Shown here: positions 34,701 through 46,900 of the stretch, in pieces
How the letters are laid out: the number at the start of each line of letters is the position of its first letter
How positions within the stretch are numbered: the stretch's first letter is position 1
From: Dermatemys mawii
Lineage: Eukaryota; Chordata; Testudines; Dermatemydidae
NCBI GenBank assembly: GCA_007922305.1
Contig: ML677348.1
Span: 22,422,124-22,486,123, forward strand
Direction of reading: 5' to 3'
DNA length: 64,000 bases
Translations under genes and position numbers: made by a program
Notes under the pieces: model-generated
Seen by the model: the letters and a program-made list of their open reading frames with translations, nothing else
Database searches by the model: none
What the model was told of the DNA's origin: nothing

Positions 34701-35476
34701 CTAGATAGAGTGTCCCCGACTAATGTGATTCTTGCTTGCAAATGGTAGGATCTAGTCCTAAGTCTATGAAGCCAACGGGTGGGAAAGAGGACAGGTCAAT
34801 GGATATCTTGGATGAGCTTCTAAATGTTGAGGGGGTTTCCATACCAACTTCCAAATCTTTTGAGGGTCACTGTCACACGGTAAGCTGGGGAACCTTGGGT
34901 CTGACATCTCCTGTGCCTGGTTTATTTTCCAGATCATGGGAATTAGAGTTAGGTCTGCTCGGAGCTATAAAGGGCAACTTGTGTTCACTGCAAGGGGGAT
35001 AGCTGGCAGAAGGAGCGCTGTGCTGCTCTCTATGAACCAGGCTCAGGGAAGGACTAATGATGACTCCTTCCCAGGTAGAGATTTGTGAAGGAGCTAGGAA
35101 CGGGCTAAAAAGGAGGCCTACAGCTGGGCTACAGCAGGACCTACGGGAGGGGTTTGTGTACTGGAGGAGCCAGAGAAGTGGCACTGAAGTTAGGAAATGG
35201 CCCTGGGCAATAGAGAAACAGGGCAGCTTTGAGTCTGAGGATTGAAAGTTTGCTACTGGGGTGCTGTAGTAAAGGGAGGGCATGCATCCCATCTCCCCCT
35301 CCCCACACATAGTGTCATGCACAGAGGATGTGTGGGAAAACTCCTAATGCAAGGGGGAAAGGAAGTATAGATAGGGCTAGAGGGACACTTGAGTCTGGGA
35401 AAAAGCCAGGAAATCACCTGAGAGACTGGAAAGGGCCACACTGTCCTACAGAGCTCAGAAGGGAACAGAAAAAATT
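34701..35476. other. no recognised gene
   Basis: Open frames (34736-35002 (+) and 34873-35322 (-)) have no recognisable domain. The text around 34.87-35.4 kb reads like a repeat but has no visible ends. Confidence 0.4.
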
Positions 35477-36440
35477 AGGGCTGTCGCGTGATTAAAAAAA
35501 TTAATTGCGATTAATCACATGATTAATCATACTGTTAAACAATAATAGACTACCATTTATTGAAATATTTTTGGATGTTTTCTACATTTTAAAATATATT
35601 TAAATTACAACACAGAAGAAAAAGTGTACAGTGCTCACTTTATATTTATTTTTGTTTACAAGTACTTGCACTGTAAACCAAAAGAAAAAGTATTTTTCAA
35701 TTCACTTAAGTACTGTAGTGCAATCTTTCTTGTCAAAGTTGAATTTACAGATGTAGAATTATGTACAAAAAAATGGCATTCAAAAGTAAAACAATGTAAA
35801 ATTTTAGAGCCTGCAAGTCCACTCAGTCCTACTTGTTCTGCCAATCACTCAGACAAACAACTTTGTTTACATTTGCAGGAGATAATGCTGCCTGCTTCTT
35901 GTTTACAACGTCACCTGAAAGTGAGAACAGGCATTCTCATGGCACTGTTGTAGCTGGCGTCGCAAGATATTTACGTTCCAGATGCACTACATATTCATAT
36001 GTCCCTTGAAGCTTCAACAACCAGTCCAGAGGACATGTGTCCATGCTGATGATTCTGCTCGATAACAATCCAAGCAGTGTGGACTGACACATGTTCATTT
36101 TCATTATCTGAGTCAGATGCCACCAGGAGAAGGTTGATTTTCTTTTCGGTGGTTTGGGTTCTGTAGTTTCCGCATCAGAGTGTTGCTCTTTTAAGACTTC
36201 TGAAAGCATGCTCCACACCTCATCCCTCTCAGATTTTGGAAGACACTTCAGATTCTTAAACCTTAGGTCGAGTGTTGTAGCTATCTTTAGAAATCTCACA
36301 TTGGTACCTTGTTTGCATTTTGTCAAATCTGCAGTGAAAGTGTTCTTAAAATGAACACCATGAGCTGGGTCATCATCTGAGACTGCTATAACATGAAATA
36401 TGGCAGAATGTGGGTAAAGAGGCTAGTGCTTACATAGACA
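35477..36440 (-). pseudogene. hAT transposase relic, C-terminal part, with element end
   Basis: On the minus strand VSDDDPAHGVHFKN (about 36341-36385), TKCKQGTNVRFLKIATTLD (36270-36326) and CLPKSERDEVWSMLSEVLKE follow each other, then ISMDTCPLDWLL and ERKYLATPATTVP near the frame end at about 35937. This is the C-terminal half of a hAT (ZBED-like) transposase. The element end agggctgtcgcgtgattaaa lies at the left (35478 onwards), a type of hAT terminal sequence. The frame is closed by stops, and the other end is missing. Confidence 0.8.
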
Positions 36441-39424
36441 CTGGTCTTATTTGCATGCTCTTGCGCCATTATCGTATTCTAAAATACCTAGTATATTATC
36501 ACATTGGCATGCTGTGGATGAATGCAGTATTTGAAACCCTCTTGTCTATCTCCAAACCATTGTTTTATGTCTGTAGTGGTGTTTAATCCATAATACCATG
36601 AAATTGGTAAACTTTGCCAGTGGTTCCTTCAGTCAGTAGGTGAACATGGATTTTTTTTTTCAGTTGAGTAAGAGATATTAGGCCTAATTCTTCTCTGTTA
36701 TAGCAAAGAAAAATTGGGAGCCAATCCTGTGGTTTTAGTGGATTGCACAGGAATTAAGTCTGGGCAGAACATGACTCATACTCCCTACTTCATACTTAGG
36801 CTTGAAAGATTGCTGTAGAGAACAGCACTACACAATCTCTATTAGATATTTTTCATAAGTGCCTGGTTTTATCAGACCTATTCCCAATGAGTAGAAACTT
36901 ACTCTGCAGTTAGTCCACTGACTGCGACAGAACTTCAAAAACCTTTACAACTGCCTTCATTTTATTTGCCTTGGAAGGAAGAAAAAAATGAAATTTACGA
37001 GGCTCCAAAATGGAAAACTTGGTTTCAAAGTGAAATTTTCCTTTTTCTTTTCGACAGCAACAACAGAGTTTGTTTCCTCCTTTTTTTTCCTTTTCCACAT
37101 TTTGCCATGGAATGCAATAGAATGAGTGATGTGTAGGGCATGTGTGTGTATGAGGAGAGAGGATTTCTTATGTCTTCCCTTTTGTTTTTTTCCTTTTTTT
37201 TTTTTTCAACTATGGAAAAGTTAAAGTGGGAAAAGAAAAAAGTGTGTGGGCAGACACCTCCCTAGACATCAGTTAATTCTGCTGGGTTCAGTGGCAAAAA
37301 GGAAAACAAAATTTGATTTTTAAAAAAAGGCACAAAACCAGACAGAAAACTTCAATTAAAAATCAAATAAAAATCTTTGTATGTTGCAATTTCCAATCAA
37401 TTTAATTTAAAACATTTTCCTGCAATTTTTTAAAATGTTTTGACTAAACATCATTTTTTTTGAGTGAGGGTTTGAAAATGTCAATAGCTCTGTTCTTCAG
37501 TTAGAAATACCAAATTATCCGTTCTTCAGTACTTCCCTTTCTTATAACAAATGCCCAATAAGGTCAATATATGGAATATGACCCAATCAGCAATTTGTTT
37601 GGCCTGGTCTACAAATCAGGCTGTGCACTGTTTAAAACTTGGATGAGGCTGTTTCTCCAAAGGATCCATGATGCTTTCCTCAGGGAGTTCAGAACCATGA
37701 GTCAAGCTGCTATCCCTCTGCCTCAGCAAGAGAGCGCTTTGGGGAGCTTAAACTGGGTGACTGCTTCCTGCCACGCCAGTCTGTCCACCTCACCAACAAA
37801 CTCCTCGAGCCTCTGTCATTCTAAGCCTTGACTTGCAGGTAACAATCAGTGATCAGTCCTGAGTTCCCCAAAGGTCTCTCTCTCTCTGCGGTGTCCAATC
37901 CCTTGTCACTAAACACACAGAAATGAACCAACTCTACTGTCTCCAAAGAGACAGAATAAATGCCACCCTGCTGGATCAGCTGAGGCTGCTCACTTTAATA
38001 TAACCTCAAGGAGATGGTTTAGAGTAAAACTAAGAAAAAGTTTACTAATAAAGAAAAGGGATTTAAGTGATTACAGTTATTGGTCCCCCCCCGCACATCT
38101 TCCCTCAAATCTGAACCCTGGAGATTTCTTATTTAAATCTTTGCTGGTGACCTGATGGAGGTTTTCTTCAAATGCATTCATGAAGAACTTTGTCATGAGA
38201 TATATTGGCCTTAATGGACTTTTCATAGTTCAAACTACAGAACTGAGTCATGCCTTTGTTCTAAGAACTCCCTAAAGGAAATTCACCCTTGTGCAAGGAG
38301 CCAGCACAAGATCTCTGCTAGTTGCGCAAAATTTTTCAACTGAATACTTTTTTCCACCAAAAAATGCAGTTTGGGGACAATGAGAACTGTTTGTGAACAC
38401 AGGTTGAATGGTTTTGGCCAAATAAAATTAAGATTTTTTTTAAAATGTCAAAACTGTTTTGACATTTCAAACAGGAAAAAAATTGACTTTTTGTTTTGAA
38501 ACGTTGTTTTCTTTAAAATTTAGCTAGATTTTTGAGGGGCCTTTTAAGGGTAAAAAGAAGCCACCTGGAAATATAAATAAATGAAACACTACTAAAGTTT
38601 GTTTTCAGGTCAAAGGAAACATTTCTTTTAACCCAAAACAATTTTTGTTCTGGATTTTCTGGTTCAGTCACCATGCGAACAAAAAAATAAATAATTTGCT
38701 GAGCTTTCATTTCTGCACCACTTAAATTCTATTTACAGGGTTAAGTGGGATTCAAAAGGGATTGAAGAACATGTGCTGTCCCTCTGTATGGGGGTGAATT
38801 CCACCGTCATGTCTCCTGACACAGGGAGGACATGGAGTGTAGTATTACATGAACAGTTGTAGCCTTTGCATCCCTGAAGTATTCCTTACTACAGTGTACA
38901 TAAGGCATTCTTCTAATGTTTATAAACTCTGCATATTACAGACACATTCAGCTTCAGCAAAAGATTATGAACTCTGTGGTGCTTATAAACTCTGTTGGTG
39001 TACAGCTGTGCTGGCAGAATCTGTAAACTTCAGCCAAACAAGCTAAGAGAATTGAGGAGATCACGTGCTCTAGTAGCACAGTATCCACGCCTTCTGGTTT
39101 CACTGACCAACATGCATCTTTTTACACTAAATCTGTAATTGCAGGAGAAATATATTCTTGATCCCCAAAGAAATAATCTACATCAGTTTTTCATGTGACA
39201 AGGCTTTGACATAACTTCTTAAACTGAGGACAAATCACAAACAAGGCTTCATTAAGACACAGTTTTCATATATTTCAAACAGGAACCACATACACCTGCT
39301 TAGAGCAGCCCATATACCACCTAATGTACAAAGTATCCTCTCAGTACATTAGAGCCACCTACTCTTACAGACTTTGACTTCACCCTCCTGCAGTAAATCA
39401 GCTAAAATAATCTTACATTTTTAA
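36441..39424. other. no recognised gene; A/T-rich degenerate repeats
   Basis: 37.0-37.5 kb and 38.33-38.7 kb contain gaaatttc/aaaatttg-rich, possibly transposon-derived text. 37.56-38.26 kb reads like a repeat but has no visible ends. Frames 37571-37831 (+) and 38513-38710 (-) show no domain. A T17 run lies at 37190-37206. Confidence 0.4.
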
Positions 39425-39427
39425 AGA

Positions 39428-39530
39428 ATCATTGAATCATAGGCTTAGAAGGGAGTTCAAGGGTCATCTAGTTGCCCCCATTTTACTTGCCAGATACAAA
39501 TCAAAGACCTCTGTCTGACCTTCCCACTAT
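39428..39530 (-). mobile_element. CR1-type tail fragment
   Basis: attgaatcataggcttagaa, then gggagttcaagggtcatcta: the reverse complement of a CR1-like 3' end. Confidence 0.6.
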
Positions 39531-41160
39531 AGTCAAGTGACATTTTGACATCTCATTGTCTACGAGCTATCTTCCAATACTCCTCACTATTCCACCACAC
39601 TCTGGACACAGAATATAAATTGCACTTGTCCCCAGTGATGTGGCTGTGAGAGCTAACTCTCTAGGTACAAACAGATAGTCACTATGATCCTGACTGTTGT
39701 ATAAATGCTAGCTGTACCCACTGACTTTTAACCCTTCTTCAGTGTGTCCAAGGGCTTGAAATCACATCTGATCCAATTTTGTGTCTGGGAATATTAAATA
39801 CTGCACTCTACATAAAGAGTCTTAAAAGTAAGACAGTGCTACAGTTTCCCTTAATAATGGTGCTGGAATACCAGCTCAAACCAACTCGACACAGGCACCT
39901 GGTAATATTTAGGCAGTACTCGCTAAAGAAACAATGGTCACGTTCTGTCTATAGCAGCAGCACAGTCTGTCGTCTTTATGCAAAGTCTATAAAAGGGCAA
40001 ATCCAGCTCACCTGAGTCCATGGGCTATCCAAGTAACCAAGGGAGCAGGATGTGGCCCTCAAGATCTGGAGACACACATCATGATTAGGAATTTACCAGT
40101 TCAAATGTGTTCTATCATGCTGAAGAAATCAGACATGCAAAGAAACTCCAGACATTGGGCGCGTGCATCAGAGGAGCCAGGAATGAGAGATCCCCTGGCA
40201 TGCTTCTACCTGAGCATGCCGCAGTTTACAAACACACATTTTGGCTTGACTCGTCAGAACAAAGACAAATTAGTAAATCCCTCAGAGTACAATACAATAT
40301 CTCTAATATGCTATTTAATTAGACCAGTTGCCCTTGCTGAAAAGGTCACTCGGGCAGTGGTAAATTATTAACTGCAGGCTGTATAACATACTGCTCTGAT
40401 TTCTCCTGCCCTTTACATTTTCTGTTCTCTGTTAAGCAGAAACACACAGGGGCCAATGCCATCCCTGGTGTAACTCCACTGGAATCAGGGAGTCTGGACT
40501 GCTGTGTCTAGCTTTGTTTTGGTTTAGACATTGCAAGAAATTAATTCCATCGCAAAAGACGAGAGTTGTTTTGCATGAATGACTTCTCTGTGATTCACAG
40601 GAAGCTGGCCACCTTTCCAACTCAGGGCCCAACTCTCCATTGCCCTGTACCTAGAGGAGCCAATTTGTCTTCTGCAAGACAGGAGTTAAATGCTACCAGA
40701 ACAGTTGGCACAAGTTCAAATGGCCACAGCGGGTGCAGAGCACTAGAGACAGAGGAGCAGGCAAAATTATTTTTATAACATGCTTTGAGATCCTCAGCGG
40801 AGGGCCGCTATATGGGTACAAAGATATTATAACTTTTATGACATATGAAATAAACTTAGTTAGCACTGAAAGCAGAGGAAGAGATAAATGAGCATTGGTA
40901 GGGAATGGAGAGAGAGATTCTTCTGACCTGCGTAAAGATGCACATGCAGATATGCAGGACCAAATGAGAACTCAGCCCCTGCACTCAGAGCCGGGAAAGG
41001 CTGCCAGCTTGGGGGCCCATTAAAGCACCACTTCCAGCCTGAAGGGCACTTTGGTGCAGCTCTGCAAACAGGCACGTACATGAACTGCTCGTTCTGTTCT
41101 GATAGTAGCTAATGAGCCGATCTATGTTAGGCATTCACTTTTCTGTGACCATATAGAATT
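39531..41160. other. no recognised gene
   Basis: Overlapping plus-strand frames at 40081-40371 and 40107-40322 have no recognisable domain. At 40.44-40.48 kb there is a weak relative of the palindromic MITE at 15338. Confidence 0.5.
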
Positions 41161-41162
41161 AC

Positions 41163-41330
41163 ATGATAGACTCATAGATGGAAAAGACCTCTGAGGTCCC
41201 CTAATCCATCACCCTGCCAAGGCAGGACTCTCCGTATCAATGTATTGTTCCAATCTTCTTGTATATGTTCCTTGCTATGAAATTCCTGCTTCTTGCCATG
41301 TATTTTTAATGCTGCCCCTTTTCAGATACA
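41163..41330 (-). mobile_element. CR1-like LINE fragment
   Basis: agactcatagatggaaaaga, then cctctgaggtcccctaatcc at the 3' end, followed by a decayed body. Reverse orientation. Confidence 0.6.
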
Positions 41331-42179
41331 CACACATGCAAGAACTGAAAGGCAGCACTCTCTCACTAACAAAAGAATGTAGAGCAGGCTGTTTTCTAGG
41401 GTTTATAATGTCTTGATGAACCTATTGTCTTGAAAATTAGCACAAGTTTTATCCTTCACTAAGAGCTATTTATACACTAAACGTAAAGGGCCTGATTCTC
41501 TTCTACGTTACGAAGCTTTCCACAAAGCTGCCTTAAAGCCAGCTCAGCCATTCACTGGCCAATTACTCCACTGTAGGGAAATCCTTAGGTGGCATGCTGG
41601 CTGATCCGGGGGAATGGCTGCAGATCAGCGCATGTGGTTTGGGCATCATTTGTGGCTTGTTGATGTTTAGCCATAATAGCTTCCCAGGGCTGCTGGGCAC
41701 CACTGTTAATGTAACGGGCTACAAATATGCATAATTGTCACTGATTCTTCTATCCTATCTCCTACATGAAGACAAATTTCAAAGAGGTCCACTATCTCAG
41801 ATCTCCTGTTCAAAAGTTTGAGAGCACAATGTTTTGTGTAAAAAGTGGCCTTGTTTTTCTGTGATTCAGTGCAAAACCCCAAATCCCCCGCAAAACCCCA
41901 CAACAACTCTCCTCTCTACACAAAAAAGTCTCTCGTGTCCTGAAATTTGATTTAAAAGTGAAATTTGGAATTGCAAGATTACCTGGAATGGAACCGTGCA
42001 ATCTTTCAAATGAAAATCATTCCTTATTTTTGCATAGGTCTGATACAAACAATGTTGTGAAACACAGTCATGCATAGAAGATTGCAGCCAGCTGGTACAG
42101 AGAATGACGTGTGTAGTAGAGAACATTGGTGATTTTGGGGCTAAGGGAATGGACTGGGACTTGGGACACTTGGAGCCTT
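41331..42179. other. no recognised gene
   Basis: At about 41485-41580 there is a weak gggcctgattctcttctac repeat of the amniote MITE type. A 127-residue minus-strand frame at 41866-42249 runs into the Penelope element and is not a gene. Confidence 0.5.
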
Positions 42180-42846
42180 GATCAGGGGGTGCCATGTTAG
42201 TCTGTATCCACAGAAACAAAGAGTCCGGTGATGTCTTAAAGACTAACAAATTTATTTGGTCATAATCTTTTGTGGGTAAAAAACCTACTTCTTCAGATGC
42301 ATGGAGTGAAAATTACAGATGCAGGCACTGTTATACTGACACATAAAGAGAAGGGCGTTACCTCACAAGTGGAGAACCAGTGTTGACAGGGTGGATGTAG
42401 TCCACTCCCAATAATTGATGAGAAGCTGTCAATTCCAGGTGAGGGAAAGTTGCTTTTGTGGTGAGCCAGCCACTCCCAGTTCCTATGCAAGCCCAAATTA
42501 ATGGTGTTAAATTTACAAATGAATTTTCGTTCTGCAGTTTCTCTTTGAAGTCTGTTTCTGACTTTTTTTTGGTTCAATTATGGCTACTTTTAAATCTGTT
42601 ATAGAATGTCAGGAAGATTGAAGTGTTCTCCTACTGGCTTTTACCATTCCTGATGTCTGATTTGTGTCCATTTATTCTTTTACCTAGAGACTGTCCAGTT
42701 TGGCCAGTGTACATGGCAGAAGGGCATTGCTGGCACATGAAGGCATATATCACATTAGTAGATATGCAGGTGAGTGTGTCCCTGATGATGTGGCTGATGT
42801 AGTTGGGTCCTCTGATAGTGTCGGTAGAGTAAATATGGGGACAGAA

Positions 42847-42972
42847 TAGGGTGACCAGACAGCAAGTATGAAAAATCGGGACGGGGGTGGTGGAGGGTTA
42901 TAGGTGTTTACATAAGACAAAGCCCCAAATATTGGGACTGTCCCTATAAAATTGGGACATCTAATCACCCTA
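42847..42972 (-). mobile_element. short hAT MITE, family A, copy 3
   Basis: A 126-bp copy with ends tagggtgacc / atcaccctag-type repeat, inserted in the Penelope element. Flanks ggacagaa (42839-42846) and gggcagag (42973-42980) agree at 6 of 8. Its insertion lies between the cysteine motif and the GIY-YIG remnant. Confidence 0.88.
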
Positions 42973-43276
42973 GGGCAGAGTAGGCAACAAGGTTTGTTAC
43001 ATGGATTGATTCCTGGGTTAGGGTTTCTGTGGTGTGGTGTGTAGTTGCTGGTGAGTATTTGCTTCTGATTTGGACACTGTCTGTAAGCAAGGCCTGTCCT
43101 GCCTCCCAAGGTCTGTGAAAGTGAGGGATCATTTTCCAGGATAGGTTGTAGATCACTGATGATGTTCTGGAGAGGTTTTAGCTGGGGGCTGTATGTGATG
43201 GCCAGTGGTGTTCTGTTATTTTCCTTGTTGGGCCTGTCCTGTTGTAGGTGACTTCTGGGTATCCGTCTCGCTCTGT

Positions 43277-43416
43277 TGTCAAGAATCAGAGGGGTAGCCG
43301 TGTTAGTCTGGAATTGCAGAAGTTGCAGCATCCGACGAAGTGGGTATTAGCCCACGAAAGCTCATGCTCTGAAAAAATTTCAGTTAGTCTTTAAGGTGCC
43401 ACAGGACTCTTTGTCA
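43277..43416 (-). mobile_element. second Penelope copy nested in the first
   Basis: A 140-bp terminal fragment (atcagaggggtagccgtgtt at one end, ttaaggtgccacaggactct then ttgtca at the other) flanked by a duplication: cgtctcgctctgt (43264-43276) and catctcgctctgt (43417-43429), 12 of 13 identical. The older Penelope copy resumes with caatctgtttcctcacttcc. Confidence 0.85.
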
Positions 43417-43435
43417 CATCTCGCTCTGTCAATCT

Positions 43436-43584
43436 GTTTCCTCACTTCCTCAGGTGGGTATTGTAGTTTTAAGAATGCTTGATACGGATCTTGTAGGTAT
43501 CAATGCTAGGTAATCAATGTAGGTAAGAATGCTTTATAAATCATTCTTAAAACTACAATAATCACCATGGGGAAGTGAGGAAAC
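43436..43584. repeat. inverted repeat at the Penelope 5' edge
   Basis: Arms at 43436-43477 (gtttcctcacttcc... gtagttttaagaatg) and 43542-43584 (cattcttaaaactac... gaagtgaggaaac) are reverse complements except for a small internal gap. About 65 bp separates them. The right arm is the same Penelope sequence in opposite orientation. Confidence 0.8.
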
Positions 43585-43590
43585 CAATTG

Positions 43591-45271
43591 ACCACTCTTA
43601 GAGCACATGGGTGGAACATTTGTAGCATGCGAGAAATTGCATATCATAACTCCACCTAAGCCAGGAGTAGCTTTATCTCGGAGTCCTATAAATAGAAAGC
43701 ATAATCAGTCACCTGACAGATGTTTCAGCCAGAAAGCACAAGTTTACTCTGACATGGACAGCACTAGCAAGTAACGTGATTGTTTTAATATCTTTTCTTT
43801 AGTAAGTCCCTTGCCTGTCAGAGGGAGAATTAAAGAGAGAAATAATGTTCAGGGGTTAAGAATGCTTCTGCCTGGCACCCATAAATCTACAGCTAACTGA
43901 GACATAATGGCAAAGATGAACCAGGTAAGGCTTGTTGTTTGTGTCCTGGTTGTCAAGGAGACAAGAGCTTTGTTTGGCTGACATGGATAGCAGGCAAGAG
44001 TAGGAAATGTATACCCTGTTTTTAGCACCGTTTCCAAATTACAGGTTCTGTTCTGCAACAACACCATTTAATGATTTTTATTTTTTTTGGTAATAGGCAT
44101 CTAACTAAATCCCACTTAACACAAGTGCTGACACATTTCTTAAAGGGCAAAGCAGACGAAAGTCAGAAAGCAAAGAATGACTGCAGCATAATCCCCTAGT
44201 GCTTGCAAGGAAAGGAGCAATGATGCTGTCACAACTCTGGCAAAAGGTGGTGACACTTGTGAAGGACATAAGTTTTTTTAAACAAACAGGATCAAAACCT
44301 TAAGTAACCAACATAGGAAATGAATAGTTTCAAACTGTTTTCTCTCTGGAGAATACTTATTCTATCCTGTGTCGTGCCCACCACCCAGGTATCTGGGCAT
44401 CTACTCTTCCCTCTAGAGAAGTTCTTTCTTTTTTCCATTTGCTAGGTCTTCTCTTTCCGTTACCCTTCCTACTGAGGCCTGAGCTGTTTGAAGTGACCCA
44501 GGCACTGTACTCTGTCTGCATACGTATAGTAAAGGCCTTTGTGGCAGCACTTCAAACTGCAAGCTACAGATGTGACAACGAGCATGGATAAGATAACTCA
44601 TCTTCCTGCCTGTGACTCTTTGCCTAAAACTTGAGCTGAACTTGAACTTCATCAAAGTTTAGAAAAGCCTTTGATTCACTTTCTCTCCTCCATATGCCGC
44701 ATGTCTTTATATCCAGGTTCCAGCAGGGACTGGAAATGCAGCTACACTGCAAGAAGTGCTGATCCTGGGGTCTTTTAGTCTGACCAGAAAATAGGGACAC
44801 TCAAAATCCCTGGTGAGATCCTATTCCCTAAACCCTCTGTTTCACAAGAGGTTCAGAGACTATGAATTGGCTTCAGATAAGCATCCAGATTTTGGAGGGA
44901 TTATGTGTTCCGAGCCTAAATACTGACCCTATTAAAGAGGCTCATCTGTATTTCATATCCACACTAAGCATGTGTAAGATCCTTTAAACAGCAGTTCCCT
45001 TTAAAAATAAAGGCTACCAAGTCATCTGTCCTCCTGAGCTGGGGAATGAATAAAGGGGTCCAACATATGAAATTCATCATTTACTGGCAGATGTATTCCT
45101 CGTGGAAGAAAGGGAAAGTCAGACATTCAGCGCAGACAGCTTTATGGTCTTTAGAGTTCCACTGTGTGCCGTATTGTCTTTAATGCTGTGGAACTCTGTC
45201 AGCAGTATTGACAATAGCCTGACTGACACACTCAGGCCACTCATGGTGTCATCTCACAGGCATTTGTATCA
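43591..45271. other. no recognised gene
   Basis: No repeat with visible ends. Frames at 43849-44067 (-) and 44413-44655 (-) have no recognisable domain. The frame at 45102-45536 runs into the hAT element. Confidence 0.45.
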
Positions 45272-45279
45272 GTTCTTCC

Positions 45280-45981
45280 CAGGGGTGAAAGTAACTGTGG
45301 GGTTTTACCGGTACGGGGATTGGGCTGGGGCCAGCTCTGGTCCCCGGAAGGGGCGGGGCCTCGGCCAGAAGGGGCAGGGCTGTGGGCAGAACCAGCCGAG
45401 CCCCTGTAGTGGTAAGGGGCCTCCCTGCCTATCCTCCCCTACCCTATCCCTACCCGCCCCCATCTCCAAGGGGGTCCAGCAGCAGTTTAAAGGGCCCGGG
45501 GCGGTAGCGGCGGCCAGCCCCCGGCTCTTTAAATAGATGCTGGAGCGCCGCCGCCACTTCCCTAGTGTTCTGGCAACAGGGCTCCCGTCCCCGCGGAGCC
45601 CTGGGGAGGCTGCCGTGGGGCCCCGGCAGCTATTTAAAGAGCCCAGGGCTAGACCGCCGCTACCGCCCCGGGCCCTTTAAATTGCTGACGGGAGCCCTGT
45701 TGCCGGAGCCCTAGGGAAGTGGCGGCAGGGCTCCGGCAGCTATTTAAAGAGCCCGGGGCTGGGACGCCACCACCCTGGGCCCTATAAACTGCCCCCGGAG
45801 CCTCGCCGCAGCCTCCCCCGGGCTCCTGCAGCCCGGGCTCTGGCAGCAATTTAAAGGGCCTGGGGCTCCAGCCGCTGCTGGAAGCCCCAGGCCCTTTAAA
45901 TTGTGTCCGGGAAAGCTGATCCGCCCTGGTATGGCACACCGGCTCTTGCTGGTACACCATACCGGCTTACTTTCACCTCTG
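45280..45981. mobile_element. hAT non-autonomous element with GC-rich subrepeats
   Basis: A 702-bp element with ends caggggtgaaagtaa / ttactttcacctctg and a 7-of-8 target duplication (gttcttcc at 45272-45279, tttcttcc at 45982-45989). The interior is very GC-rich and holds several copies, in both orientations, of a module with ttaaa next to ggcccggggc (about 45486-45535, 45625-45680, 45740-45790, 45845-45901), which can form hairpins. The frames at 45102-45536, 45649-45960 and 45744-46097 are composition artefacts. Confidence 0.88.
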
Positions 45982-46164
45982 TTTCTTCCTGCGTATCTGC
46001 TCCTGGACAAACAGCATTTCACACAAGCGTAGCGGTAAAAGCTCTTTTCCATGAAGTTATGTCCCCTAAAAAAGGCAGTATACAATGAAGGGAACAATCT
46101 GGGCGGTGGCAGAGGGACAGGCTGCCTGACCCAGCAGATCTCTGTATCGTACTTACCTGCCTGC

Positions 46165-46289
46165 CCTTACCACAGTAGCAGAGCACCTCACAATCAGTAA
46201 CCTATTTCTCTTCACTACATTCCTGTGAGGTAGGGAAGTACTATTACTAACTCTTTTACAGAGAAGGAATTGAGGCACAGAGAGACTAA
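46165..46289 (-). repeat. MIR SINE, one side
   Basis: tgaggtagggaagtactatt, then gaaggaattgaggcacagag. Continues after the insertion at 46901. Confidence 0.72.
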
Positions 46290-46900
46290 GGGCTGAATGC
46301 ACAAAAGGAGTTAGGTATTGAACTGAACAGAGATCAGCCGCTTCTCCCTCTCTAATGGAGGTAGGGTGACCAGACAGCAAGTGTGAAAAATCAGGATGGG
46401 GATGGGAGTGGGACAGTAGGAGCCTATATGAGAAAAAGACCCCAAAATTGGGACTGTCTCTATAAAATCGGGACATCTGGTCGCCCTAAATGGAGGAGGG
46501 ACTCGAACCAACAGTCTCCCACATTAATACCCTAACCACTAGGCTAGGAGTCATGAGGAAAGTTGTCCTCCCTCAGCTGTTTTGTGTGAATGCACTGGCA
46601 GAGCCTGAGCTGCTAGGCGGTCTCTGAAAACATGCCAACAGGGTGGGCTCTGTGACTTAGGCAGCTGAACGCTTGTTTGGGAATTACTCTGGGGCTTCAG
46701 TGGGGAGATCAGCATGTGGATGCCCACAGGGAGGCAGCAGTGCATGTGCTCAGAAGCGGAAACGTAGGCGCTTAGGGAATTTTGTTGCCAGAAACCCCTC
46801 CAAAACCATAGGTGCCTACAGGGTTTCAGCAGGAATTTTATGCAGTGCAGTGGTTCTGAAACTAGGACTTAGGCACCTAAATCCTTTGTGCATTCAGGCA
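46290..46900. mobile_element. TAA-flanked element inside a MIR
   Basis: A 611-bp element including a nested MITE. Ends gggctgaatgcacaaaaggag-like on the left and ctttgtgcattcaggca on the right are inverted repeats, flanked by TAA on both sides (46287-46289 and 46901-46903). A 3-bp TAA duplication would fit PIF-Harbinger, but the ends lack the gtctaca core, so the superfamily is uncertain. Inside, taggcgcttagggaatttt resembles old reptile MITE families. Confidence 0.62.
46362..46488 (-). mobile_element. short hAT MITE, family A, copy 4
   Basis: A 127-bp copy with ends tagggtgacc / ggtcgcccta and a perfect 8-bp duplication aatggagg (46354-46361 and 46489-46496). It lies within the TAA-flanked element at 46290-46900, itself in a MIR. 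The frames at 46153-46476 and 46311-46511 read through it. Confidence 0.93.

Larger units (their letters stand above)
42180..43590 (-). mobile_element. Penelope/Neptune-like element with GIY-YIG remnant
   Basis: Minus-strand element. From its 5' side, the frame at 42750-43331 carries TYSPQLKPLQNIISDLQPIL, ENDPSLSQTLGGRTGLAYR and the cysteine motif CNKPCCLLC (about 42975-43001) that links the reverse transcriptase to the endonuclease. Further on, MYTGQTGQSL (about 42691-42718) and RINGHKSDI resemble the GIY-YIG endonuclease. LQRETAERKF and NWEWLAHHKSNF (42293-42577) follow, then the terminal module agtccggtgatgtctt at about 42224. A hAT MITE (42847-42972) and a second Penelope copy (43277-43416) break it. 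The reverse-transcriptase core is not visible. Confidence 0.85.

Noticed and set aside
42750..43331. 193-residue minus-strand frame as a host gene
   Set aside because: It is a chimera of two Penelope copies and a hAT MITE; the protein motifs are those of the Penelope linker region.
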